The notes under the pieces are model-generated. The model did no database searches and was not told the DNA's origin. It saw only the letters and a list, made by a program, of their open reading frames with translations. From Mesorhizobium sp. YC-39 (lineage in GTDB: Bacteria; Pseudomonadota; Alphaproteobacteria; Rhizobiales; Rhizobiaceae): 64,000 nucleotides of DNA. The translations under genes were made by a program, and so were the position numbers. The stretch spans positions 16,063 through 80,062 of the forward strand of contig NZ_JAOWPS010000015.1 of assembly GCF_025753795.1 (NCBI RefSeq). Direction: 5' to 3'. How positions within the stretch are numbered: position 1 is the first letter of the stretch; every line of letters begins with the position of its first letter. Below, piece after piece: positions 1-9,052 of the stretch.

Positions 1-116
1 AGACTTGGCCCACACCGGACCGCACAGCATCTAACAGATGCTCCGCAGCTGTGAGCTAGTCCCGGCCGGAGGGCCATGGCCAAATACCAATCTCCCGCCT
101 GCAACCGAGACCGGTG

Positions 117-1178
117 TCAGAGGACGTGTCGCCCAGGTCGTGATCCTGACACGCTGAGAAATCCTCCGGCCGGAAGATTTCGGGCTTCGTGAGGCGCTAT
201 TAGATGTGCCTCGCGGAAACACCTCGAAAAGTGGGAGGCGGACACGAAGCCACAGGATACCGCAATCTCCAGAACCGGCATGGCAGATTGGGCCAACAGC
301 AGCTTCGCGTGTTCCAATCGTAATTCCCGGAAGTAGCGGCAGGGAGAACGACCGATATCATTGCGGAACAGGCGTTCCACCTGCCGCCGCGACAGCCCTG
401 CAGCGGCCGCGAGATCCGCCATGGTCAGCGGGGCCGCCAGATTCCTCTGCATCAATTCTATGAGTTTTACGACTGTGGGGTTGAGCCTGCCATGCTGACG
501 CAGCAGCGGCAGCCGCTGACGCTCTTGGCCCGTGCGGATACGGCCGGCGACGGCCAACTCCGCAACGCTCACCGCAACAGGTTCGCCGCAATGATGTTTC
601 ACAAGCTCGATCATCATATCGAAGGCTGCGGTGCCCCCGGCGCAGCTCCAGATGTTGTTGTCGGCTTCGTAGATGGTGGCTACCGCCTCAATGCGCATGA
701 ACCGCTCCTTGAACCCCGGGAAGGCCTCCCAATGAACCGCACACTTGCGATCATTGAGCAGGCCAGCTTTGGCCAAAGCAGTGACCCCGTTTCCAAATGC
801 GCCCGCTGCAATGCGGCGCTGCCGACATTCCCGTAACCACGCGCTCAGCGCCTTAGTTTCGCGTCCTTCATCATGCTCGTCTCCGAAGACCAGAGCCAGT
901 ACGGGGCGTTCAGGCTGCATCAGGTACCTGCGCTCCCGGGCCAAGTCGGCGTCGGCCGTGACATCGATGCCGCAGCTTGCCCTTACAGCTCCGCCCAGGT
1001 GGGAAACAACACGCCAGCGAAAGGCTTCACGCCCGGCGGCTTTGTTGGTGAGGCGGAAAACGTCCAAGGCCAAGGATACGGCGAGAAGTTCGAACCCGGG
1101 TGCCAAATAGAGGGCGACAGTGATCGGCTCTATTGCAGGAACAGATGCCCAGGCGCCGTGGGACCAGTGATGGACCAT
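117..1178 (-). CDS. GlxA/CdhR-type AraC-family transcriptional regulator
   Basis: A 353-residue regulator with an N-terminal DJ-1/PfpI (class I glutamine amidotransferase-like) sensor domain, roughly residues 15-185, and a C-terminal AraC-type double helix-turn-helix (pattern MADLAAAAGLSRRQVERLFR, then a second helix pair ending in FSRCFREA). I chose the ATG at 1178 because a GGAGAG ribosome-binding sequence lies just upstream; a longer reading to 1307 has no such signal. This architecture is that of CdhR, GbdR and ArgR-like regulators, which in pseudomonads control carnitine and betaine catabolism. Its place beside the thiolase and CoA-transferase genes supports a similar role, but the inducer is inferred. 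It lies downstream of and on the same strand as the thiolase, about 320 bases away. Confidence 0.88.
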   Translation of the reverse strand: MVHHWSHGAWASVPAIEPITVALYLAPGFELLAVSLALDVFRLTNKAAGREAFRWRVVSHLGGAVRASCGIDVTADADLARERRYLMQPERPVLALVFGDEHDEGRETKALSAWLRECRQRRIAAGAFGNGVTALAKAGLLNDRKCAVHWEAFPGFKERFMRIEAVATIYEADNNIWSCAGGTAAFDMMIELVKHHCGEPVAVSVAELAVAGRIRTGQERQRLPLLRQHGRLNPTVVKLIELMQRNLAAPLTMADLAAAAGLSRRQVERLFRNDIGRSPCRYFRELRLEHAKLLLAQSAMPVLEIAVSCGFVSASHFSRCFREAHLIAPHEARNLPAGGFLSVSGSRPGRHVL

Positions 1179-1495
1179 TTTAGACTCTCCGCCGTGTTTT
1201 CTTAGCGACGCGGCATAGTTAGCCGCGATGGCATTAGGGAAAGGACGATTGCGTCGGCATGGCAGTAGCTTTGCGACGCCGCCCTGGTTCGGTCCCACTG
1301 CCACCAACGAAATGCAAGCCGAGGCGGAGCGTCCTACCCGAGCACCGGCGAGGGTGGGCGCCGGAAGACCGCGGCGGCCGGGGTACCTTGCCGCAGACCG
1401 AATCCTCTTTTTCCTTTCCTACAGTGTTGGAGAAGCAAACCTAATTTTGAGTAGTTGCTCGAAATATGTCTAAGACGAGAACCGCTCGGAATTTG
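1179..1495. other. Intergenic region without a recognised gene
   Basis: These 317 bases separate the AraC-type regulator from the end of the thiolase. They should carry the regulator's promoter. I see only the GGAGAG ribosome-binding sequence next to its start and no convincing terminator. Confidence 0.5.
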
Positions 1496-2680
1496 CTATC
1501 TCCATAACCGTTCCACGCACATGGCAATGCCCATACCGCCGCCAACGCACAGGGTCGCCAGACCCTTTGAAACGCCGCGCCGCTTCATCTCGAACAACAG
1601 AGTATTGAGCACCCGAGCGCCGGAAGCGCCGATCGGATGACCAATGGCGATGGCGCCGCCGTTGACATTGACGATCGCCGGATCCCACCCAAGGTCTCTG
1701 TTGACGGCGCATGCCTGAGCCGCGAAAGCTTCGTTCGCCTCCACGAGCTCAAGATCGCCGATTTTCCAGGCGGCCTTTTCCAGCGCCTTGCGCGAAGCTG
1801 GGATCGGGCCTGTGCCCATGATCGAGGGGTCGACGCCCGCAGTTGCCCACGAAGCGATGCGGGCAAGCGGCTCGATGCCGCGGCGACCTGCCTCTTCTTC
1901 GGTCATAAGAAGCATAGCAGCCGCGCCGTCGTTGAGGCCCGATGAATTGCCGGCGGTGACCGTGCCGTCTTTGTCGAACGCAGGGCGCAGCTTGGTCATC
2001 GATTCCAGCGTCGCGCCATGGCGGATATATTCGTCCTGGTCGACCGTAACATCGCCCTTGCGGCCCTTGACGACGAAGGAAATGATTTCGTTGGCAAAGC
2101 GGCCAGACTTCTGAGCGGCTTCCGCCTTGTTCTGCGACGCGAGTGCGAACTGGTCCTGATCGTCGCGGGAGAGCTGCCACTTCTTGGCAATGTTTTCTGC
2201 CGTCGTGCCCATGTGATAGCCATAAAATGCGTCGGTCAGGCCGTCTTGGATCATGGTATCGACCATCTTGAAGTCGCCCATCTTCACGCCGCCGCGCAAG
2301 TGCGCGCAATGCGGTGCCATTGACATGGATTCCATACCGCCGGCGACGATGATCTTGGCGTCACCCGTGGCTATCTGCTGCATGCCGAGCGCCACCGCGC
2401 GCAGGCCCGAGCCGCAGAGCTGGTTCACCCCCCAAGCCGTGGCCTCCTGCGGGATGCCGGCCTTCATCGCCGCCCGACGAGCAGGATTCTGGCCCTCGCC
2501 CGCGGACAGTACTTGGCCGAGGATCACCTCATCGACGTCGCCCGAGTCAATGCCGGCGCGCTCGAGGACGCCCTTGATGACGGCGGCGCCGAGCTCGTGG
2601 GCAGGCGTGTTGGCAAAGGAACCATTGAACGAACCAACTGCGGTCCGTCCCGCGCTTGCGATGACAATAGATGCAGTCAT
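1496..2680 (-). CDS. phaA: Acetyl-CoA C-acetyltransferase (thiolase)
   Basis: A full-length 394-residue thiolase that interconverts acetoacetyl-CoA plus CoA and two acetyl-CoA. The catalytic residues are visible at the canonical biosynthetic-thiolase positions: nucleophile Cys89 in NQLCGSG, His348 in IGHPIGASG, and Cys378 in CVGGGMG. It is the third gene of a minus-strand operon after scoA and scoB, about 50 bases past scoB. There it would split the acetoacetyl-CoA made by the CoA-transferase. This is the last step that feeds the carbon of acetoacetate, and so of dehydrocarnitine, into central metabolism. The paralogous use in polyhydroxybutyrate synthesis cannot be excluded from sequence, but no phaB or phaC is nearby. 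Confidence 0.95.
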   Translation of the reverse strand: MTASIVIASAGRTAVGSFNGSFANTPAHELGAAVIKGVLERAGIDSGDVDEVILGQVLSAGEGQNPARRAAMKAGIPQEATAWGVNQLCGSGLRAVALGMQQIATGDAKIIVAGGMESMSMAPHCAHLRGGVKMGDFKMVDTMIQDGLTDAFYGYHMGTTAENIAKKWQLSRDDQDQFALASQNKAEAAQKSGRFANEIISFVVKGRKGDVTVDQDEYIRHGATLESMTKLRPAFDKDGTVTAGNSSGLNDGAAAMLLMTEEEAGRRGIEPLARIASWATAGVDPSIMGTGPIPASRKALEKAAWKIGDLELVEANEAFAAQACAVNRDLGWDPAIVNVNGGAIAIGHPIGASGARVLNTLLFEMKRRGVSKGLATLCVGGGMGIAMCVERLWR

Positions 2681-2732
2681 GAGGGGTCCTTCCAGGATTT
2701 TGAATGACTGACACGGCCGCTATGGCAGCGTA

Positions 2733-3362
2733 TCAGTTGACGATTGTCGCTTCGGTGGCGCCGCGGAACTCGTTCTCGCCCACGCCGTCGGCGAGCTCAA
2801 CGATCTGCAATCCGCCGTCGACGACATCAAGCACGCCCAGATTTGTAATGATCCTGTCGACCACCCGCTGACCGGTCAAAGGCAGGGTACATTCTTTGAG
2901 TACCTTGGATTCACCAGCCTTGTTGGTATGGTCCATGACCACCACGACGCGTTTGACACCGGCGACCAGATCCATTGCGCCGCCCATACCCTTGACCAGC
3001 TTGCCTGGGATCATCCAGTTGGAGAGATCGCCCTCCTCCGACACTTCCATTGCGCCAAGGATGGCCATGGCGACCTTACCGCCTCGGATCATCGCGAAGC
3101 TTTGCGCTGAGTCGAAGAAGGCCGAATGCGGCAGCGCCGTCACTGTCTGCTTACCGGCGTTGATCAGATCCGCATCGACCGCATCTTCGGTCGGGAATGG
3201 GCCGATGCCTAGAAGGCCGTTCTCCGACTGTAACGTCACATGCATCCCTTCAGGAATATGGTTGGCGACGAGAGTGGGAATGCCGATGCCGAGGTTGACG
3301 TAGGTCCCATCTTCAAGTTCGCGAGCCGCTCGCGCAGCCATCTGGTTTCGATCCCAAGCCAT
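2733..3362 (-). CDS. scoB: 3-oxoacid (acetoacetate) CoA-transferase subunit B
   Basis: A 209-residue beta subunit of a succinyl-CoA:3-oxoacid CoA-transferase. The catalytic glutamate is Glu47 in the SENGLLG motif, and glycine-rich loops (VNLGIGIPT, GKLVKGMGGAMDL) are conserved. It pairs with scoA, whose stop lies 13 bases upstream, so the two are certainly co-transcribed. The enzyme would activate acetoacetate, the by-product of BKACE cleavage of 3-dehydrocarnitine, to acetoacetyl-CoA for the thiolase downstream. Close relatives act on 3-oxoadipate (pcaJ), but no beta-ketoadipate-pathway genes are present, so acetoacetate is preferred by context. Confidence 0.94.
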   Translation of the reverse strand: MAWDRNQMAARAARELEDGTYVNLGIGIPTLVANHIPEGMHVTLQSENGLLGIGPFPTEDAVDADLINAGKQTVTALPHSAFFDSAQSFAMIRGGKVAMAILGAMEVSEEGDLSNWMIPGKLVKGMGGAMDLVAGVKRVVVVMDHTNKAGESKVLKECTLPLTGQRVVDRIITNLGVLDVVDGGLQIVELADGVGENEFRGATEATIVN

Positions 3363-3375
3363 GTGTTCTCTTCCC

Positions 3376-4071
3376 TCACGCTACGCGTGTCGTGCGTTGT
3401 TCGATGCGCTTCTCGTGTTCGCCCTGGATGAGGCGATGCACGTAAATCCCGGGCAAATGAATCTGATCGGGATCGAAGCTGCCGACTGGGACAATCTCTT
3501 CGACCTCGGCGACGCAAATCTTGCCGCAGGTTGCTGCCGGCGGATTGAAGTTGCGAGCCGTCTTGCGAAACACCAGGTTGCCTGTCGTGTCCGCTTTCCA
3601 GGCTTTGACAATTGCCAGGTCGGCAACGATGCCAGTCTCAAGGATAAAGGTTTCTCCGCTGAACGCCTTATGGTCCTTACCTTCGGCAACGACCGTGCCG
3701 ACGCCAGTCCTGGTATAGAACCCTGCGATGCCGGCGCCTCCAGCACGCATACGTTCGGCAAGCGTGCCCTGCGGATTGAATTCCAGCTCTAGCTCGCCGC
3801 TGAGATACTGCCGCATGAACTCGGCGTTCTCGCCGACATAGGAGGAGATCATCTTTCTTATCTGTTTGGTCTTCAACAGCACGCCAAGTCCGAAGTCATC
3901 AACGCCGCAGTTATTCGAGGCAATCGTCAGATCCTTTGTACCCGCCTGGCGGATCGCACCTATCAACAACTCTGGGATGCCGCATAGGCCAAAGCCGCCG
4001 GCAGCGATCGTCATGCCGTCATGCAGAACACCCTCCAGCGCATTTGCTGCACTGGAAAAAACCTTATTCAT
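3376..4071 (-). CDS. scoA: 3-oxoacid (acetoacetate) CoA-transferase subunit A
   Basis: A 231-residue alpha subunit of the same CoA-transferase, with the family signature GGFGLCGIPE near residues 24-33 and the SNNCGVDDFGLGVLL stretch. The open frame runs far upstream, but the start is the ATG at 4071, which directly follows a strong GGAGGA ribosome-binding sequence and gives the normal subunit length. It is the first gene of the scoA-scoB-thiolase operon. It is divergent from the PAS-LuxR regulator across a 123-base intergenic region, which suggests control by that protein. Confidence 0.94.
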   Translation of the reverse strand: MNKVFSSAANALEGVLHDGMTIAAGGFGLCGIPELLIGAIRQAGTKDLTIASNNCGVDDFGLGVLLKTKQIRKMISSYVGENAEFMRQYLSGELELEFNPQGTLAERMRAGGAGIAGFYTRTGVGTVVAEGKDHKAFSGETFILETGIVADLAIVKAWKADTTGNLVFRKTARNFNPPAATCGKICVAEVEEIVPVGSFDPDQIHLPGIYVHRLIQGEHEKRIEQRTTRVA

Positions 4072-4157
4072 ATTGTCCTCCACTTTGCGATGCCCGCGCC
4101 TTTTCGACGAGACCTCGTATCGCGGCAACTTTGCGGATTGCGCATGGCGCGACCATT

Positions 4158-4182
4158 CGTAAGAATACGTAGGTCCATACGT
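4158..4182. promoter_or_regulatory. Candidate operator between scoA and the PAS-LuxR gene
   Basis: The stretch contains an inverted repeat CGTA-AGAA-TACG (4158-4169). It overlaps a TACGT direct repeat at 4166-4170 and 4178-4182, offset by 12 bases. It lies just before the ribosome-binding site of the PAS-LuxR gene and within the shared divergent promoter region. LuxR/FixJ-type dimers bind short symmetric elements of this kind. That this protein binds here is inference. Confidence 0.4.
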
Positions 4183-4194
4183 GGAGGATTTATT

Positions 4195-4767
4195 ATGCTG
4201 AGTTCGGCCAGAGCGAAAAGCTTGGGCAATCTTGACCGCATCGGCTTTATGCATGCGCCTGACGCGACGCTGGTGCTTTCTAATCGCGTCATCCTGCGGG
4301 CAAGCCATCGCGTCCAATCCGTCTTTGGCTGGTTGATCCGCGAGGTGGAAGGACAGTCGATGAGAATACTTTACCCCGGTCAAACCGATTATGAGGTGAT
4401 CGGCGAAAAAGCCCGCCGCGCCATGCAGTCCGATCCCGTCTACCGCGATGCCCGCTTCATGCGTCGAAAGGACGGAGAGGTGGTTTGGATGGAGGCGTAT
4501 GGTGCCGCGCTTGATCAGGACGATCCGCAAGAATTGGCGATCTGGTCTTATCGCCCGGTCGCGGCAGAACATAGCCAGGGTCACGGCCTGACTGCCGCAG
4601 AGGCGCGGATTGCGCGCTATCTCGTCAACGGCTTCACCAGCAAGGAAATGGCTCGGTCCATTGGTTGTTCCCCAAGGACTGTCGAAGTCCACCGCGCGAA
4701 CATGATCGCAAAGTTCGGGGTTCGTAACACGTCTGAACTGGTAGCGCGGCTGCTGGCCGCGCGATAG
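4195..4767 (+). CDS. PAS domain LuxR/FixJ-type transcriptional regulator
   Basis: A 190-residue protein with an N-terminal PAS-like sensor domain (about residues 15-115) and a C-terminal LuxR-type helix-turn-helix (about residues 128-185). The latter contains LTAAEARIARYLVNGFTSKE followed by SPRTVEVHRANMIAKFG. The ATG at 4195 follows a GGAGG sequence at 4182-4186, although the frame is open further upstream. There is no receiver domain, so it probably senses a small ligand directly rather than a phosphoryl group. It is divergent from scoA-scoB-thiolase and likely regulates that operon. The ligand is unknown. Confidence 0.85.
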   Translation: MLSSARAKSLGNLDRIGFMHAPDATLVLSNRVILRASHRVQSVFGWLIREVEGQSMRILYPGQTDYEVIGEKARRAMQSDPVYRDARFMRRKDGEVVWMEAYGAALDQDDPQELAIWSYRPVAAEHSQGHGLTAAEARIARYLVNGFTSKEMARSIGCSPRTVEVHRANMIAKFGVRNTSELVARLLAAR

Positions 4768-5270
4768 AGACCTGTGCGTCGCTCAGCGCCGAGCCGTTGG
4801 GCCCGGTCTCGGCCAGCGAAGTGCGCTTGCAAACTTCCCATCCAAAAATATCAACGATCTCGCCGTGCCCCATTCGGCGGTGACTGTCGATATGGCCAAG
4901 TATCATCGGTGTTGAGATTGCATGAACCGAAGACAACTTGACCGATTTACTGAAATCCCTTCCGTCTGTTTGGCTCGCGAACCAGAGGTGGCCTCTCGCT
5001 TCCAACAGGCCGGTGTTAGGCTTCAACGACGTTGCTGCCCGTTTTTGGGTGTGATCCGGACGGTGCGGGTTCGTGCGCCAATGGCCCACATCACCCTCGC
5101 GCTCACGCTGCGCAATGGCCACAAAAATGGTCGCTAAATGGTCATGAATGTGATGGCCCGCATCGGTCGCTCGCCCCTTGCTTGAGACAAGGCACCGGCC
5201 GATCCGGCACAACCCTGTAATGGAGAACACCGCAGGCTTACACTGTCCCCTCTGAGCACCATCATAGGGC
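4768..5270. other. Gap of about 500 bases without a supported gene
   Basis: This lies between the PAS-LuxR gene and the end of the flavoprotein gene, which converge here. Open frames exist on both strands, up to 198 codons on the minus strand. Their translations show no family motif, no ribosome-binding site and a shadow-like composition. No terminator hairpin with a T-run was recognised. Confidence 0.4.
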
Positions 5271-7229
5271 CTATAGTGTAGCTCCGATTTTCAAGCCTTC
5301 ATACACAGCTTCCTCTGCCGTGCGCGATGCTAGGCAATCGCCCAACATATGGATCGGAATGTCGAGCCCCTTCATTTCGGCCTTTAAACCGTCGAAGGGG
5401 CGATGGCCGTGACACAGAACCAGCATGTCGATGTCCTCAAAGACCATCGCGTTACGGCTTGCGGTGTGCTGGAAGAAGACTGTACCGCTATCGACCCCAA
5501 AGACCCTCGCATAGGTGGTCACGCGGATGTCCAGCTTATGAAGTTCGGCCGCGATATTGTCACGTACATAGAGCGGCAACGCGGCTCCAAGATTGGTTCC
5601 GTTGACGGCAAGTTCGACGCTGCTACCTTCCCTAACCATCATCTCGGCGATGCCGGGGCCGATCCAGTCGTTCCGCCAATCGGCTACGACGACCCGCCGA
5701 CCAGGCTTTACATCCTTGCGCAAGATTTGCCACGGATCGACGACCTGAACGGAACCGTCAAATTCCAGCTTGGGCATGTAAGGCGTTGCACCGGTTGCCA
5801 TGACTACGGCATCGGGCGCTTCCTTTTCGACCAACCCTCGATCAACCCAGATACCGCGCTTGATCTTAACTTGGTGGATTTCAAGTTCTCGCGTGAGATT
5901 GGTGATGATTCCGCCGAATTCGGCGCGGCCGGGCAGTAGCTGCGCCAGTCGGGCCTGCCCTCCCAGTTGGCCTTCGCCTTCGTAAAGGGTGACCTGATGT
6001 CCACGCTTGGCCGCTGTGATCGCTGCCTTCATCCCACCTGGTCCGCCGCCTATAACGATGATGCGACGGGATCTTTCGGCACGAGGCAGCGTGCCGTAGT
6101 GAAGTTCCCGGCCGGTTTCAGGATGTTGAATGCAAGAAATCGGATAGCCGCGGTGAAAATGGCCGATACAGGCCTGATTGCAGCCAATACAAGCTCTGAT
6201 GTCGTCGGGACGCGCTTCACAGGCCTTGATGGGCATGTCCGGATCGCAGATCAGCGCGCGAGTCATGCCACACATGTCCGCAAAACCTCCTGCAAGGATC
6301 GCCTCGGCTTCATGCGGTTGGTTGATTCTTCCCGTGACGAAAACAGGAATGCCCAGCCGGTCCGTGAACCGCTTCGCATCGTTGGCCAGATATCCGCTTT
6401 GATATGCCATCGGCGGCGCGATATGGACGGCACCTCCAATAGTAGCAGAGGTCCCCGCGGTAACGCTAACATAGTCCAGAAGCGATTCCAGCGCGACGCA
6501 ACATGCTAGAACTTCTTCACTTTCCAGCCCAGTGTCGTCGCGGTCATCCGTGCTGATCCGCATGCCGATGACAAAGTTCTCGTCTGTTTCTGCACGCATC
6601 GCCGCAAGGGCTTCGCGGAAAAACCGAAGTCGATTGTCAAAGCTGCCCCCGTAATCATCTGTCCGCTGGTTGACTTCAGGATTCAAGAACTGGATCGGCA
6701 GGTATCCGTGGCTTGCGACGAATTCCACACCATCCAAGCCCGCTAGGAACATGCGACGTGCGGACGCCGCATAGCCTGCTACGATCTCGTCTATAAGATC
6801 CTTCTCCATTTCGCGAGGCATCACATGGAAACGCTCGTTAGGGGAGACGGAGGGCGCATAGGCTACGGCAAGAAGACCGTCCGCGCTTTCCATAATTTCA
6901 CGACCGGGATGGAAAAGCTGCGAGAAGATCACGCAGCCCTCGGCATGGCAGACATCGGCAAGCTGTCGGTAACCCGCAATGCAGGTATCGTCAGTGGCCA
7001 TCAGCATATGTGAGGTATAGCGCGCCGTCTCATGCACACCGGCCACCTGCGTGACGATCAAACCTACCCCGCCCTTTGCACGGGCCTGGTGATAGGCGAT
7101 CAACTCTTCATTGATCAAGGCTTCTGTTGGCAGGGTCGTGTCATGACCGGTGGACATTATGCGGTTCCGGATGGTCTTTCCGCGAATTTTCAACGGCGAA
7201 AAAAGTCTCGAGAAAAGCCTATCAGCCAT
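5271..7229 (-). CDS. Old Yellow Enzyme-type NADH:flavin oxidoreductase with FAD/NAD domain
   Basis: A 652-residue flavoprotein of the 2,4-dienoyl-CoA reductase/trimethylamine dehydrogenase family. The N-terminal TIM barrel shows the active-site stretch HGYLPIQFLNP and DDYGGS. A 4Fe-4S cluster motif follows (CxxCxxxC plus a fourth Cys 12 residues on, in the region CIGCNQAC). The C-terminal Rossmann domain has GGGPGG for FAD. The ATG at 7229 overlaps the stop of the cupin gene by 8 bases, which indicates translational coupling; an upstream extension in the frame is not used. It is the last gene of the long operon. Family members reduce enoyl-CoA double bonds or demethylate and deaminate quaternary or tertiary amines. 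Either fits a carnitine or crotonobetaine island, and the substrate is not determined by sequence. Confidence 0.88.
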   Translation of the reverse strand: MADRLFSRLFSPLKIRGKTIRNRIMSTGHDTTLPTEALINEELIAYHQARAKGGVGLIVTQVAGVHETARYTSHMLMATDDTCIAGYRQLADVCHAEGCVIFSQLFHPGREIMESADGLLAVAYAPSVSPNERFHVMPREMEKDLIDEIVAGYAASARRMFLAGLDGVEFVASHGYLPIQFLNPEVNQRTDDYGGSFDNRLRFFREALAAMRAETDENFVIGMRISTDDRDDTGLESEEVLACCVALESLLDYVSVTAGTSATIGGAVHIAPPMAYQSGYLANDAKRFTDRLGIPVFVTGRINQPHEAEAILAGGFADMCGMTRALICDPDMPIKACEARPDDIRACIGCNQACIGHFHRGYPISCIQHPETGRELHYGTLPRAERSRRIIVIGGGPGGMKAAITAAKRGHQVTLYEGEGQLGGQARLAQLLPGRAEFGGIITNLTRELEIHQVKIKRGIWVDRGLVEKEAPDAVVMATGATPYMPKLEFDGSVQVVDPWQILRKDVKPGRRVVVADWRNDWIGPGIAEMMVREGSSVELAVNGTNLGAALPLYVRDNIAAELHKLDIRVTTYARVFGVDSGTVFFQHTASRNAMVFEDIDMLVLCHGHRPFDGLKAEMKGLDIPIHMLGDCLASRTAEEAVYEGLKIGATL

Positions 7230-7584
7230 TTGGCTTATCCCGCGCACGCTGTTTCCAATCGACGGGCGACAATGCGTAAAATACGGTCGCGTTCGTGCCT
7301 TCATAATGCAGCTGCGTATTTTCGGGCACCCAGAGCACGTCGCCAGGGCCGCAGTTGAACACATCGTCGCCTACCCGCAGTCTGAAATTCCCTTCGAGCG
7401 TCACAATCAGCTCGTCATACAGAACGGTCCAAGCGATCGAACATGCGTCGAACCGAGCGATGCCTGCACCCATGGAGTTGCTGATTTCGGGACCGACCAA
7501 ACGGCTGATTGATGCCCTTTGCGGATCATCGCCATATGCCTCAAAGTTACGATCAGATTGTTTGAAATGTATTATGTGTGACAA
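7222..7584 (-). CDS. Cupin-domain protein, EutQ-like
   Basis: A 120-residue single-domain cupin. The barrel signature runs through DELIVTLEGNFRLRVGDDVF and GPGDVLWVPENTQLHYEG. The start is a TTG at 7584, chosen because a near-perfect Shine-Dalgarno sequence (AAGGAGG) sits six bases upstream and no ATG in the frame fits as well. It overlaps the next gene, the flavoprotein, by 8 bases. Small cupins in catabolic operons often bind or isomerise small ligands, and EutQ-type members occur with amine degradation. No specific reaction can be assigned. Confidence 0.75.
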   Translation of the reverse strand: MSHIIHFKQSDRNFEAYGDDPQRASISRLVGPEISNSMGAGIARFDACSIAWTVLYDELIVTLEGNFRLRVGDDVFNCGPGDVLWVPENTQLHYEGTNATVFYALSPVDWKQRARDKPNG

Positions 7585-7711
7585 GTTCTACCTCCTTCAG
7601 TATACCTAATTCCAGCATTTGCAACAGAGGCTCCACAACTGCTTTCAGCTTGAGATTGTCCGACATCTTCTCTTAAAAGGTTGGACTTTAAGAAACATGA
7701 AGCTTCACAAG

Positions 7712-9016
7712 CTAGCTAATTCGCGGTTTTTGGAACAATCTTTCTCCGTTTGACTGCGTAAGGCGAGAGATTAAATCAGGCACCGCCCCGCGATCGATCC
7801 AGCACCTGTCAACTAGGGTTGATAAAGCCTCCGCAATGCCTCTTCGGGCGATCATGCTGTGTCCAACGATATTTTCCACAAGGTAATAGTCGCCGCCGAA
7901 CGTAAGTATCTTATGGGTTGGGGCGGTTACCAGAACTTCCGAGAGAAAACGAACAGAAGCGACCGGATTTATAATCCACGTCCAACACATGTCGAGATAT
8001 GCATTGCTGTATTGCTTGCAGATCGCAATGTACTCGTCCTGGTACGGGTAACCGAGATGCATAAGTATGAACCGGATTCGGGGATATGACTGCAACAGCC
8101 GGCAAACGTCGTTGGCGTTCTCCCGCACCCTCGATAGGGGCATAGAATCCTTAGTGGCGTAATAGCCGGTGTGGATCTTCACCGGCAGGTGGAAATCTTG
8201 CGCCTTTCGTAAGCAGTAGTGAAATAGGAAGTCCTCGAGCTCTCGTGCACCTTCGTGGCCGATGAACGATCGGGGCGCTATAACCGCTGCAAAGTGGCGC
8301 TCCGCAACATGCAAGTCCACATGCGCAAAATCCAAAGCGCGATAGTAGGCTCCCACATACTTTATAGCCACCGCAGTTCGGCCAAAACGCTCGAAGTAGC
8401 TGTCGATTGCCGCCAACCAATCACCAAGGCATTTGACTTCAACGCCTAGTTCTTCTTCCACCTGCCTGACGTCTCCGAGGGAACACCGGCTCAATTCCAT
8501 GATGCTAAGATCCTGCCCCAGAAGGGTCGGCGATTCAGTTTCCATGAAGATGCGCTCCATGGAATTCACCTGGCATTGGGAGATGTTGCAGACGTCCTTT
8601 ATTATGTGTCGATAGAAGCCAGGTTTTCTGGTCTCTTCATACTTCGCCGCGACCTCATCGATTGTTTCAAGACTAAATGCGCTTACCCCGTACAGCTCCC
8701 TGAACGTCGTAATTAGCGCTTGCGCGTAGCCTGTATGCCGAATTCGTTCCCAATATGGAGACACAATCTTGAATTTGGTGGTTGCAGTCGTCCCAGGTTC
8801 ATAAAAGCGCTGCTCTTCGTCGGAGCCCATACCAGCACAGTGAAGGTCGTCCTGGACGTACTCTTTAAACAGCAGGGACCAGTCGTCGCAGGGCAGCAGC
8901 CAATCATTGCGGGGTTTGAGACGCCGGGACTCTTCTACAAGGTGCTCGTGCGAGTCAAAGAGTGGGCTCTCCTTCACCCTGTCGTAAACCCAGGTCATTG
9001 TATCGGTTGAAGTCAT
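7712..9016 (-). CDS. Metal-dependent amidohydrolase-superfamily protein
   Basis: A 434-residue TIM-barrel hydrolase. Candidate metal ligands appear in order: DSHEHL near residue 25, KIHTGYY in the middle, LMHLGYP further on, and the acidic FGGDYY near the C terminus. Together these match the amidohydrolase-2 pattern. The ATG at 9016 has a GAAGGAA ribosome-binding sequence; a TTG 21 bases upstream is less likely. It follows the ABC transporter ATPase in the operon, so it probably acts on the imported compound or a derivative, for example cleaving an amide or decarboxylating it. The actual reaction is unknown. Confidence 0.8.
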   Translation of the reverse strand: MTSTDTMTWVYDRVKESPLFDSHEHLVEESRRLKPRNDWLLPCDDWSLLFKEYVQDDLHCAGMGSDEEQRFYEPGTTATTKFKIVSPYWERIRHTGYAQALITTFRELYGVSAFSLETIDEVAAKYEETRKPGFYRHIIKDVCNISQCQVNSMERIFMETESPTLLGQDLSIMELSRCSLGDVRQVEEELGVEVKCLGDWLAAIDSYFERFGRTAVAIKYVGAYYRALDFAHVDLHVAERHFAAVIAPRSFIGHEGARELEDFLFHYCLRKAQDFHLPVKIHTGYYATKDSMPLSRVRENANDVCRLLQSYPRIRFILMHLGYPYQDEYIAICKQYSNAYLDMCWTWIINPVASVRFLSEVLVTAPTHKILTFGGDYYLVENIVGHSMIARRGIAEALSTLVDRCWIDRGAVPDLISRLTQSNGERLFQKPRIS

Positions 9017-9052
9017 GGCTGTTCCTTCAGTATCCAAAGGTGTTTCTTGAAT

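Noticed and set aside
4634..5230. A 198-codon minus-strand frame after the PAS-LuxR gene
   Set aside because: No ribosome-binding site or motif, and it overlaps the end of a real gene on the other strand.
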